Shown here: positions 21,333 to 34,149 of the stretch, piece by piece
Layout of the letters: each line of letters opens with the position of its first letter
How positions within the stretch are numbered: the first letter of the stretch is position 1
Source of the DNA: Paraspadella gotoi
Taxonomy: Eukaryota > Chaetognatha
Reading direction: 5' to 3'
NCBI GenBank assembly: GCA_051294375.1
Contig: CM119264.1
Location: forward strand, 27,922,981-27,986,980
DNA: 64,000 bases
The notes under the pieces: model-generated
The model's input: the letters and a program-made list of their open reading frames with translations, nothing else
Database searches by the model: none
What the model was told of the DNA's origin: nothing
Program-made: the position numbers and the translations under genes

Positions 21333-21502
21333 CTTGTAAAGGCCGCCGTCGGCGAAATCGACCCGGCGAAGAATGAGAAGGTAAGTTTCAGTGTCGCGGT
21401 AAGAGGTAAGGGTAGTTGAGGAGGAAGAGGAAGAGGAGGAGGAGGTGGAGATGACGGAAAATTTTGGGGAGGAGGCGGTGAGAGATCCGACGGGCGAGGG
21501 TT
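21333..21502 (-). CDS. Exon 2: E/F strands of Ig domain 1
   Basis: The exon is 170 nt, with a TTTTAATTCAG acceptor and a GTGAGTAC donor. It encodes residues 46-101. A Ser run of about nine residues (a loop insertion encoded by tandem TCC/TCT codons) is followed by ETYLLILRRVDFADGGLYK. This is the classic end of an Ig domain (leucine-rich E strand, then the D-x-G-x-Y motif), with the expected Cys being the first codon of exon 3. The Tyr-x-Cys motif is therefore split by a phase-0 intron. The poly-Ser segment is unusual inside an Ig fold and looks like a microsatellite expansion tolerated in a loop. It is likely to vary between individuals or copies. Confidence 0.88.
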
Positions 21503-21584
21503 CTGAATTAAAAGGGGAGAAAAGGGGAAGTTTCATTTACATTTAATTTTCTTATTATGAAGTAATTTCTTTGTACAAGGCCAA

Positions 21585-22190
21585 GTGTTTTTTTTTTTTT
21601 ATTTCTTTTATTTCTTTCTTTTTTCTTCAATTTATTTTTCACCCTTCATCTATTTCTTATTACGAACACTGGACAATTGGAGATTTCCTTTCTTCCTTCT
21701 TTCCTTTCTTCCTCCCTTCGTTATATCCTTCCTTTCTTTCTTATTGGTTCCTTTCTTCCTTCCCTTCCCTTCCTTTACCTTTTTCTTCTCCTGCCCTTCC
21801 CTTCCTTTCCTTTCATTCTCCTCCCTAACTTCCCTTCCTTCCTACCTCACTTCTCGTTCCCTCCCTTCCCTTCCCTTTCTTCGCTTCCCTTCGCTTCCCC
21901 TCCCTCCCCTACAGCTCCCTTTCCTTCCTTTCTCTTCCATTCATCCCTTCCCTTTCCCTTCCCTCCCCTTTGCTTCCCCTTCCTTTTATAACCTTCCCTC
22001 TCCTCCCTTTCCCTTCCCCTTCCCTTCCTCCTTCCTCTCCCTCCCCTAACCTTCCCTCTCCTCCCTTCCCCTTCCCCCCCTTCCCATCCTCTCCCTCACT
22101 CCCCTAACCTTTTCCTCTCATCCCCTCTCCTCATGTTCCCTTCCCCTTCCCCTTCCCCTCTATGCCCTCCCCTTCCCCTCTCCCCTCTCA
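21585..22190 (+). repeat. Polypyrimidine tract filling intron 1
   Basis: About 600 bp is built of TTCC, CCCTT and TCCC words with very few purines, between exon 1 and exon 2 of the receptor. On the transcribed strand it is polypurine. Long frames in it are composition artefacts. Confidence 0.92.
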
Positions 22191-22191
22191 C

Positions 22192-22326
22192 CGTTCTCTC
22201 CCATAGTTCGCTTCCCGTTCGTAGTGATGATCCCGTACTTTCCCGTGTTGAGACTTTTGTCGTAAAGATCCTGACCAAATGTGAGCATTTTGTTGTCGGT
22301 CAGTCGCATCCAGATGGCGGGCCGAC
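22192..22326 (-). CDS. Exon 1 of model: C-strand part of V-like Ig domain 1
   Basis: This exon is 135 nt, bounded by a CTACAG acceptor after a pyrimidine-rich stretch and a GTGAGAG donor. It begins with two nt of a split codon and ends in phase 1. The peptide (residues 1-44) starts RPAIWMRLTDNKMLTFG and carries the Trp of the Ig C strand (W5). The first Ig cysteine should lie upstream, so at least one earlier exon is missing. The exon reads on into exon 2 by completing a Glu codon (G+AA). A TGG followed by hydrophobic and Arg residues and then a Gly-Ile run is typical of V-set domains. The exon lies directly beside a polypyrimidine block of about 600 bp that fills the following intron. Confidence 0.8.
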
Positions 22327-22986
22327 CTGTAGGGAGGAGGAGGAGGGGGAGGAGGAGGAGGAGGAGTGTTTAAGAAAAGGAGAGGGAACAAAATGAGAAA
22401 ATAACTTATGAGCACCTTTTATAAAATTGGTTACAAGCAATGGCCAAGGCCCCGCAAGCTTTCAATTAGTCTAGTTTATTAAATCCAAAAGTACCTGGCT
22501 TCCCTATCAATGAAGTGGATTTACGTTTTTATGAACTGTTTCAATTGTATGAAAAGACCACTTACTTAAGTATGAGAACGGGTAATACTATACTTTGTAC
22601 ACTAAGGCGGAACAAGGTAAAAACTAACAATTCTGTAATATAGTAAATAACATAAGAGTATACCTCCCAGAGATAACGATATTTAATCAAATTTAAAGAT
22701 TTTATGTATAGTTAATAACATAGAATCATTTAAAGTTTATCGTATTGCTATAAACCATTCAAAAATTTGTGCTCCGTAGCTACAGTACTAACAAGGTACT
22801 GACTGATTTAAAATAGATTCAACCATATCTGACTAACTGATATTAGTCTATCCAGGCGACCAATGATCCATAAGTACATCCGTCTATTTGTCTATGCTTA
22901 TGCACTATGCAGTTGTCCATCTATCCATCCATACCTCCCCTCCCCTCCTCCATCCCTCCATCCATCCATCCATCCATCCATCCATC
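22327..22986. other. Upstream flank with repeat fragments and (CATC)n
   Basis: (GGA)n lies beside the exon 1 acceptor. At 22430-22620 there are words shared with the 32.9-33.1 kb region (TTTTATGAACTG-type sequence; GGGTAATACTATAC is also found near 43100). A (CATC)n run leads into the gap at 22987. The missing first coding exon was not found here. Confidence 0.5.
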
Positions 22987-23255
22987 NNNNNNNNNNNNNN
23001 NNNNNNNNNNNNNNNNNNNNNNNNNNNNNNNNNNNNNNNNNNNNNNNNNNNNNNNNNNNNNNNNNNNNNNNNNNNNNNNNNNNNNNNNNNNNNNNNNNNN
23101 NNNNNNNNNNNNNNNNNNNNNNNNNNNNNNNNNNNNNNNNNNNNNNNNNNNNNNNNNNNNNNNNNNNNNNNNNNNNNNNNNNNNNNNNNNNNNNNNNNNN
23201 NNNNNNNNNNNNNNNNNNNNNNNNNNNNNNNNNNNNNNNNNNNNNNNNNNNNNNN
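22987..23255. other. Assembly gap (269 N)
   Basis: The gap begins inside (CATC)n. It lies 661 bp upstream of exon 1 and could hide simple repeat or the missing 5' exon. Confidence 0.95.
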
Positions 23256-23452
23256 GGGGAAAGGAAAGTGGGGTAAAGTTTGATGGGGTTTATGTGATGG
23301 AGTGATGGGGTGATAAAACGATGGAGAAAGGGTTATGATGAGGGAGAAAAGAGAAAATTTGGAAGAAAGAAAAATCGTGAAATGGGAGAAAATGGCGAGA
23401 AAATGGTTGCTAAGGAGAATATGAATAATGAATATGAATTAACGAGAAAAAA

Positions 23453-23569
<117 letters not shown>

Positions 23570-24076
23570 AGAAAAAGCGAGAGTGCGACAGTTGACGTTA
23601 GGAGAGAACGAGAGAAATTTCTTTGAGGCCGAAAAAGCGCGACCCGTCGACTTTTCGTAACCCGACGGGGCTACGGACGCAGCCCATGCCAACCAATCCA
23701 CCGACGCCACCTACGCCACCTACGCCACGCCCATTCGGACGGCGTCGCTGATAAAGTGACGTTGGTTGACGGAACGCCGTTAGGGGGCAAAGAGTCGAGA
23801 GAGACCGAAGGTCGTTTGTACAGAATCAAGTTTTGAATAGAAGTTGGGAGTCGAGTGTTGAGTGAGACGAAATGCTTGTTTAGGCAGATTAAGTACTAAT
23901 AATACTACTAATAAGTAGTATCGTTCGTCAAAATGGTATTTTGTGGATGGAAATTGTATTTCATTGTAGAAATAGTAATTAGACAACATCGTGGGAAGAA
24001 AAATAGAAAATAGAAAAATAAAAAGGTGATAAAAATCGTGAGAAATCTTTATAAATTTTGACAAATATTTATATTT

Positions 24077-24194
24077 TGAGAGAAAACCTGTTAATGAAAC
24101 AAACGCTGATGAAGGCTTAAAGGCAAGAGCCGAAACATGTCCCAATTGTGAATAAAAATCGTTGTTTACAAACAAACAAACTTTGTTTTCTCTA
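24077..24194 (+). ncRNA. Hammerhead-ribozyme-like core in an inverted-repeat frame
   Basis: CTGATGA at 24106-24112, a four-base stem GGCT/AGCC (24114-24117 with 24128-24131), and GAAA at 24132-24135 followed by CATGTC reproduce the conserved hammerhead core with a very short stem III. Outer inverted pairs support a long closing stem: AGAGAAAAC at about 24079 with GTTTTCTCT at 24185, and AAACAAACG against CGTTGTTTA. Such minimal hammerheads are known in Penelope-like retroelements and retrozymes. Bases directly next to the cleavage position pair poorly, so catalytic activity is doubtful. Confidence 0.5.
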
Positions 24195-24199
24195 GACAA

Positions 24200-24262
24200 A
24201 TATTTATAAAACTTGTCCGACCTTCATTAGAATTTTAAGATAAAATACTTATTATTTATAAT

Positions 24263-24293
<31 letters not shown>

Positions 24294-24356
24294 TTAATAT
24301 TTATAAAACTTGTCCGACCTTCATTAGAATTTTAAGATAAAATACTTATTAGTTCA
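24200..24356 (+). repeat. 50-bp direct duplication around (AAT)n
   Basis: ATTTATAAAACTTGTCCGAC and the following 30 bases occur at about 24200-24252 and again at 24299-24350, separated by an (AAT)n run. The repeat lies just 3' of the ribozyme-like element. Confidence 0.9.
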
Positions 24357-24463
24357 GCGAGTCATCAGTTAGTTAGTCTTGACTCATTACGTCATTAGTC
24401 ATTACGTCATTACAGCATTACGTGGATCATCCTGAGATCCATCCGTTTTCCACGCGTCGCATC

Positions 24464-24508
24464 ATGTCATGGATCATGTCATGGATCATGTCATGGATCA
24501 TGTCATTC
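24464..24508 (+). repeat. 12-bp tandem repeat CATGTCATGGAT
   Basis: There are about four units of (CATGTCATGGAT), each containing overlapping palindromic words (ATGTCAT, ATGGATCAT). No function is apparent. Confidence 0.9.
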
Positions 24509-25656
24509 GTCTCAATTTAGGTCAGAAGAATATTTTATTCGGACGATTCATTAATTTTTTTATTATTTGCTCCTTCGTGGAATTCCTTTCCCACTGTTTA
24601 TCAATATTCTAAATCTTTCAGTAGTCATCTTAATTCTTTTGTCTACTAAATACAAATTTACTAACAAACGAACGAAGAAAAAATTAAAGCCAAAAACTCG
24701 AAGATTAATTATTCAAGTTAAACATAGAAAACAATAAAAAAAAGTCTACGTTTAACGAAAATGACAAAAAGAAAGGATGAATAAATGTTTCGTCTTTATC
24801 TCTTCGTCCCCTTAAGCGAATTCTTAACGACTCGACTTATTCCTTTTTTTTTTTTTTTGTTGAAAGGAAGAACAAAAAATTTGTTTCTAGCCTCATTAAG
24901 TGATTTCCCTGGTGGCCCGAGGTTTCGTCGCTCCAAACGTTGTGGTTTTTTTGTCGTCGTCGTCGTCGTCGCTGTCACGGTTGTTGTTTTCAAGTTGTCG
25001 TTGTCGTCGTCATCGTCATCATAGTGGATCGTTGTCATCATCCTTGTCATTATTGTCGCCGTCGTCACCATACAGGATCTTAAGTCATCATCGTCATTAC
25101 CTTAGGGTATTATTGTAACTCTCCCGTCGGACAATCAGGTAAATGTGGTAACAAGAACCAAAGAGCAACAGGGAATAAAAATGTAAAGCAAAATGAGGCT
25201 CAAACCAAAAATAAGGCAATAATAAAGTAAACGTAAAAGTAATAAAACTAAATATAAATGTTTATGGAAAAGTCCCCGAGTTCGTGAATCGCAGATGAAC
25301 GAAGGCAGACGATCCCGAAGGAGAGAAGCCATGAACGTAACAGTTATTAATTGGTCTTAATGTTACAATCGTTCACTCATTTCCCCTCACGATATTCTAT
25401 ATATTTCTATTCACCTCGAGAATCGTTAAAAGCGTTTTTTTGCAATTTCAACAAAATCCCGATTCAGCATCGTCGTTGTCGTCGTCATCGTCGTCGTCAT
25501 CGTCATTATTTACTTTAATTCCTTTGCTTTTCCATTGTGATATTTGTTTTCGTCGTCGTCATCGTCTTTTTTCTTTTAATCGTCGTTATGCTGTTTTCCC
25601 TGTCGGCTTCGAGATCTTCGTCTTTGTCGTCTTTGTCGTCGTCGTCGGCGTCGGCG

Positions 25657-25696
<40 letters not shown>

Positions 25697-26940
25697 AGCC
25701 GTACCTTTGCGAATTGGAAGGCAGATTAAGTTCTTCCATCGTCGCAACAACCACAACAACAACGACGACGCGATGCAACTTTTCACACACGCGCTCTCTG
25801 TTTGTGACTCGAGCGGCGTTAACGGTTCACTATTACTCACGTCAATTTTCTTTTTATGAATTTAACGTATAATTAGCAATTTCGCTGTTGGCGAAAAGCG
25901 AATGGGAAGAGTTTTTTTCTTTTTAAAATATTAGTTTGGGTTTTTGTTGTTTTTTTTTGTTTAGTTAAAAGACTAAAATGAATATAAAATAGGAAAGAGA
26001 AAAAAATAGAAAAAGAGATAAACTTCGTCGGTTGTTGTTGTTGTTGCGTCGAAAGTAGAAGAGAAAAGAGAACAATTAATTAAAGCTGAAGTTGAAAGGT
26101 GCAGGGGGAGATGCAAGGGGGAGATGCAATTGAAAGTGGTGAGGTGCAAGTTAGAAATGATGGGGAGATGCGCGGTTTAAGTATGAGTGGGAGATGCAAA
26201 AGCAGGTGGTAGGGTGGCGAAGGAAAATTCGTTGGAAATGCGTCAGCAGGTGTAAGAGTTAAGATACAATTGCGCCGCAAAGAAAAATAAAAATGTGACG
26301 ATGGGTGAAAGTCAATGGACGAGTTTTCAAGTGAATATGAAATGAAGGATTTAGGTTTTCAAGTGATGACCTCGAAAATTATTTTTAACATGTATAACAT
26401 GTAAAAAAATAAATAAATGTATTCAATTTAAAATATAAGAATAAAATATAAAAGATTATCAAATTTACATCTAATATAATAAAATCTAATGTATTGTGAA
26501 ATGTAATAAACTCTTACATTTATTTTTAAATTTCATCTAATTTAGTCTCATATAATAAAACAAGTAATCCTGCAATTTTTCATACATATCAATGTTTCAG
26601 ATTTAACCAACTCAGGAGACCTCGTCTTGTTTACATCTCGTGTGAGAAAAAGAGAAAGAAAGAAAAATCCAGGTTTTGTTTACTAAAGATTATATAATTT
26701 CGTTGGAATATCATTAATGACGATCGCTTTTGATATTAAGCGAAAACAAAGATGCGAGAAAAACTCGGAAGGAAAAATCATCACGACTAAGAACATCCTT
26801 CACATTCCTCACAACCTTCACACCAAAGAATCATTAAAGAAGAAGAGAGAAAAAAAAGCGGAATTTATTATTATTCATTTTTCCTCTTTAGATCACAAAT
26901 GAGAATGAGATTTTATTGTCTTTTACTTTTTTTATGTGCT
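24509..26940. repeat. Non-coding, (GTC)n and degenerate short repeats
   Basis: There is a (GTC)n run at 24950-24975 and a larger run at about 25620-25695. A degenerate GGGAGATGCA tandem lies at 26095-26255, and AT-rich sequence follows. Frames in the GTC runs read as poly-Ser, poly-Val or poly-Asp and have no other support. Confidence 0.7.
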
Positions 26941-26957
26941 ATCTTTTTTTTGTGTTT

Positions 26958-26988
<31 letters not shown>

Positions 26989-27346
26989 NNNNNNNNNNNN
27001 NNNNNNNNNNNNNNNNNNNNNNNNNNNNNNNNNNNNNNNNNNNNNNNNNNNNNNNNNNNNNNNNNNNNNNNNNNNNNNNNNNNNNNNNNNNNNNNNNNNN
27101 NNNNNNNNNNNNNNNNNNNNNNNNNNNNNNNNNNNNNNNNNNNNNNNNNNNNNNNNNNNNNNNNNNNNNNNNNNNNNNNNNNNNNNNNNNNNNNNNNNNN
27201 NNNNNNNNNNNNNNNNNNNNNNNNNNNNNNNNNNNNNNNNNNNNNNNNNNNNNNNNNNNNNNNNNNNNNNNNNNNNNNNNNNNNNNNNNNNNNNNNNNNN
27301 NNNNNNNNNNNNNNNNNNNNNNNNNNNNNNNNNNNNNNNNNNNNNN
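26989..27346. other. Assembly gap (358 N) in (TTTC)n
   Basis: The left edge is (TTTC)n. A second (TTTC)n run lies at 27510-27572. Confidence 0.95.
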
Positions 27347-27503
27347 TTTTCCCTTTTTTCTCTCCAAATTCCTTTATGTTTACTAGCGACGATAAAGAAG
27401 CTTTTAATCAAAATCCAAATGCTTCTACGAGATGAACCAAGTTTTTCCTCAGGGACCCGTGCCTTCCCCAGACGCCAGATGGCTTTTTTAACTCGAAAGA
27501 GCG

Positions 27504-27568
<65 letters not shown>

Positions 27569-27572
27569 TCGT

Positions 27573-30739
<3,167 letters not shown>

Positions 30740-30867
30740 NNNNNNNNNNNNNNNNNNNNNNNNNNNNNNNNNNNNNNNNNNNNNNNNNNNNNNNNNNNNN
30801 NNNNNNNNNNNNNNNNNNNNNNNNNNNNNNNNNNNNNNNNNNNNNNNNNNNNNNNNNNNNNNNNNNN
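30740..30867. other. Assembly gap (128 N)
   Basis: The right edge is (CT)n, so the gap is probably simple repeat. Confidence 0.95.
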
Positions 30868-31138
30868 TCTCTCTCTCTCTCTCTCTTTTTCATCATTGTT
30901 GAAATAAAAGATTTTCTTTTTCATCTAATTTCAAACGTAACGAAAAGAATTCAATAATTTAACAAATTTAACATTTCGTACTTGGGCTTTGTAGTGTGAC
31001 TTAGTTTTTGCTTGGAATTCAGAATCGAAGTCGGAACCAAAAAAAAAACTGATTTGAATTCAAAGTTTCAATCTTTGACAATCGCAGCGTATGTTGTCCC
31101 CGATGTTGGGGGGAAGAGAACTCCTTCGATTCGAAAGT

Positions 31139-31190
31139 CACGTGATGCAAAGCAACGAAGTCACGTGATACAAAGCGACGAAGTCACGTG
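31139..31190. promoter_or_regulatory. Three GTCACGTGAT E-box motifs at 23-bp spacing
   Basis: CACGTG palindromes lie at 31139, 31162 and 31185 inside a 23-bp tandem (GTCACGTGAT followed by an RCAAAG word). They are followed at 31230-31320 by a GC-rich stretch with GTGGGCGGGACTGG (GC-box-like). CACGTG is the binding site of bHLH-leucine-zipper factors. A promoter role is inferred. No transcript start or exon is visible next to it because a 178-N gap follows at 31321. Confidence 0.4.
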
Positions 31191-31320
31191 ATACAAAGTG
31201 ACGATGATTTACCGCAAAGAAACCGACGCCATTTTGACAAGAGACGCGGGTCGTGGGCGGGACTGGGGTTTTGAGGGAGGGGGCGTCGGCGTATTGGCAG
31301 CCGGTCGGGCACGCGGATGG

Positions 31321-31498
31321 NNNNNNNNNNNNNNNNNNNNNNNNNNNNNNNNNNNNNNNNNNNNNNNNNNNNNNNNNNNNNNNNNNNNNNNNNNNNNNNN
31401 NNNNNNNNNNNNNNNNNNNNNNNNNNNNNNNNNNNNNNNNNNNNNNNNNNNNNNNNNNNNNNNNNNNNNNNNNNNNNNNNNNNNNNNNNNNNNNNNNN
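31321..31498. other. Assembly gap (178 N)
   Basis: The right edge is (GA)n and the left edge is GC-rich. An exon could be hidden here, but there is no direct sign of one. Confidence 0.95.
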
Positions 31499-31639
31499 GA
31501 GAGAGAGAGAGAGAGAGAATCTTTTTTCATCTGGAGATTCTACGAATAAATCCTCTCACTAAAAATATTAATCTCCTCGCATAAAAGGGACATAGATCTT
31601 CGCGAACCTTTTTTTCTCTGGGAGGGAATCTTTTTTCGA

Positions 31640-32077
31640 AGTGGAAAGAGAGGGGAGGGAGGAAAGGAGGAAGGAAGGAAAGAAGGAAAGGAAAAGGCGG
31701 GAAAGGAAGAAAAACGAAGAGAAAATGAAGGGAAAGAAAAGGTAAAGAATAAAGAATAAAACAGAAAAGAAAAGAAAAGAAATGAAAAGAAAAGAAAAGA
31801 AAAGAAAAGAAAAGAAAAGAAAAGAAAAGAGAAGAGAAGAGAAGAGAAGAGAAGAGAAGAGAAGAGAAGAGAAGAGAAAAAGAAAAGAAAAGAAAAGAAT
31901 GAAATCGTCGAAAACAAAGAAAAGAAAAGAAAAGAAAAGAAAAGAAAAGAGAAAAAGAAAAGAAAAGAAAAGAAAAGAAAAGAAAAGTATGAAATCGTCG
32001 AAATGGCTCAAAGAAGAGAAGCGAGGAATCCTGGGCGTGGCGGAGACGGCGAATAACGTATTGTGAAAAGAAAGGAC

Positions 32078-32108
<31 letters not shown>

Positions 32109-32455
32109 CAGAGGAGACAGAGAGGAGACGAGAGAGAGAAGCAGAGGAAGAGAGAGAGAGATGAGAGAGAGAGAGAACAGTAGAGAAGAGAGAGAGAGAG
32201 AGAGAGATGGAGGAGAGGAAGAGAGAGAGAAGTAAAAAGAAGAAGAAGATAAAAAAAGATGGGTTAGGAATAATCGTTACCTCCGGATAGAAAGAAGGAG
32301 GAAAGGGGTATAACGACCCGATCTAAAAAAATCGGGAAAAGGACTTATGAAGGGAGAGAGAGAGAGAGCAAGAGAGGAGAGAGAGACAGAGAGAGAGAGA
32401 AAGAGAGGAGGAGGAGAAGAGAGGAGAGAGAGGAGAGAGACGAGAGTCCCAACTC
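31640..32455 (+). repeat. Purine-rich (AAAAG)n, (AAGAG)n and GA-rich tract
   Basis: About 800 bp of purines is built of AAAAG units (31765-31825 and 31920-31985), AGAAG units (31825-31870) and interrupted GA runs up to 32455. Confidence 0.92.
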
Positions 32456-33272
32456 CAAAAAAACCTCACGTTTGATGCAGAAAAACTCATTCCCCGAAGC
32501 GAAATTACATCCGGTTCGTTACGATGGTTTAAAAAAAAAGCGCGAAAATTTAAAAGCTTCCGCTTTATTTTTCTTTCTTTCTTCGTTTTGAGAAAAACTC
32601 GTTTCAGTTCGAAGAGGAAATTAGATTTACGTTGAAAAACAAGAGATGATCGTTGAGCGTTTCATGACTGTAGATGGCGCGAGTGGATTGAGATGCCTCA
32701 AAACAGCCTTCAACTGTTTTTTTTTTGGTTGTAAAACTCTTTTTTGGCATACATTGATGTACCTTTAGGGCAATGTTTCTTCAGCTAAAAAAAATGTTGC
32801 TCAAATTGTTAACATATAACTAAATATTTATAATTTTATTTGGTTCCCAGAGAGCTCGAAGGACTTTCAATGGAATTGATACAAATATTTATTAATTAAA
32901 AAGACTTTGGCCAATTTATTGTGGGTTAAAGCTTTTATCTCTTTTAAAAGATCATAACATAGTAGGATTCTCAACTCAAGGTTTCAATCAAGACATCCAA
33001 TTAACAATTAACTACTTGGCTTTTCTTTCAATGATGTGTGCCTTTTTGAACTGCACTGTTAAAAGTAGTAGAGTTTTAAAGTCTACTAAATACTACCAAT
33101 ATTTGTCATCAGGTGAGATTTCTTAAGAGATGTGATAGAAAAGACGGATAGAACGGATAGACGGATAGACTGATAGAAAAGAGAGAAAGTTAAGGAAAAG
33201 TCTAATTCGGAGAAACAAAAAAGGAAAGGAGAAGACAAGTCGGTAGGGAATATGCTACTTTTCTATCTGGGG
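32456..33272 (+). repeat. Left arm of a diverged inverted repeat
   Basis: 32456-32925 matches the reverse complement of 36285-36785 (shared words include CCTCACGTTTGATGCAG and AAGAGATGATCGTTGAGCG). 32925-33272 matches the reverse complement of about 34150-34510 (words ACAAATATTGG, CGGATAGA). The similarity is high but interrupted by many small indels. No coding sequence was seen. Confidence 0.85.
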
Positions 33273-33297
33273 NNNNNNNNNNNNNNNNNNNNNNNNN
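33273..33297. other. 25-N gap inside the inverted repeat
   Basis: Exactly 25 N mark the inner end of the left arm. Confidence 0.95.
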
Positions 33298-34149
33298 AAG
33301 GAAAAAAAAAAAGGAAAGAAAGGAGAGCTACAAAAAGGAAAGTAAGAAAGAGAAGAGAACAGGGAATTCATCTATCACAAGTGACGGTTCCAGATTAAGA
33401 GCGCTGGGCTGGAAGCAGGACAATGGGAGAGGAGGGAGGGGGGAGGTGGGTAGAAAAATGAAGGAGGGGTGGACACGGGTGAAACCCAAACCCCAGGTTG
33501 GTGGAGGAAACTCATAGTCGGATACTATCCTCTTGATCCAAAACCAATTTCTCCAGCTTTTTTACTATAGAGTGTGCGTAATGAAAACCGATAGGGGCGC
33601 GAAAAGAGAGAGAGAGAGAGAAGAGAGGCAGAGAGCGGAGAGAGAGAGAGAGAGAGCAAGAGAGAGATTTATGGTTGTAACGTGCGCGGTAGAGTCCCGA
33701 GCCTGAAGGCGGTGGCAGCTTTTTCTTTTTCTCGACTTTTCTCTCTCTCTTTCTGCCTCTTTCTTCTCTCTTCTTTCTCTTCTCTTCTCTCTCTTCCGTC
33801 TCTCATCCTCTCCTCTCTCTCCTTCTCTTCTCTCCTCTCTCTCCTCTCTCTCTTCTCTCTCTCGCTACTCACACATTTTCTTAACGCCTTTTCTTCTCAG
33901 GCTTACTCCACAATGGGAATTCATTACGATTAATTGTCCCTCATGAACGTTATATAGTTTCGTCCTCGAGGCGACAAAAATTCATCAGTTCCGGGGATTA
34001 AGAGATGAGAAGGGAGAGAGAGAGAGAGATGTGGATACGAGAGAGAGGAAGCAGGAGAGAGCGAGAGAGCGAGCGCAGTGGAGAGATCATGCAGAGAGAG
34101 CCAGAGAGAGAGCAGACGAGCAGAGTTTTTTTAATTCTCCCGCAGATAG
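33298..34149. repeat. Spacer between inverted arms, GA/CT-rich
   Basis: GA-rich sequence (33610-33670 and 34010-34110) and a CT-rich block (33725-33865) occupy most of the spacer. No gene was seen. Confidence 0.75.

Larger units (their letters stand above)
4761..22326 (-). other. Gene model: Ig-superfamily type I membrane receptor (10 exons, 5' end missing)
   Basis: Ten minus-strand exons (22326-22192, 21502-21333, 20458-20264, 18820-18606, 18174-17959, 9969-9758, 7145-6901, 6362-6271, 6111-5994, 5423-4761) join with junction phases 1,0,0,2,2,1,0,2,0, all compatible. They give 753 residues without a stop. Layout: residues 1-115 end of a V-like Ig domain; 116-200 Ig2; about 250-335 Ig3; about 340-440 Ig4; 440-493 Gly-rich stalk; 496-519 transmembrane helix; 520-753 cytoplasmic low-complexity tail. 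Potential N-glycosylation sites occur only on the extracellular side of the model. The role inferred from architecture is cell-surface adhesion or recognition; no ligand can be named. The exon with the signal peptide and first Ig cysteine is not seen. It may lie in the 22987-23255 gap or further upstream. A GTGAGT donor at 4760 suggests at least one more 3' exon. Sidestep-, echinoid- or nectin-like families are possible relatives, but none was recognised with confidence. Confidence 0.85.

Noticed and set aside
23570-23800. Candidate 5' exon of the receptor (NVTLSATPSEWAW on the minus strand)
   Set aside because: No Ig cysteine, no phase-1 donor, and the frame is closed by a stop just after a repeat of GTAGGTGGC.
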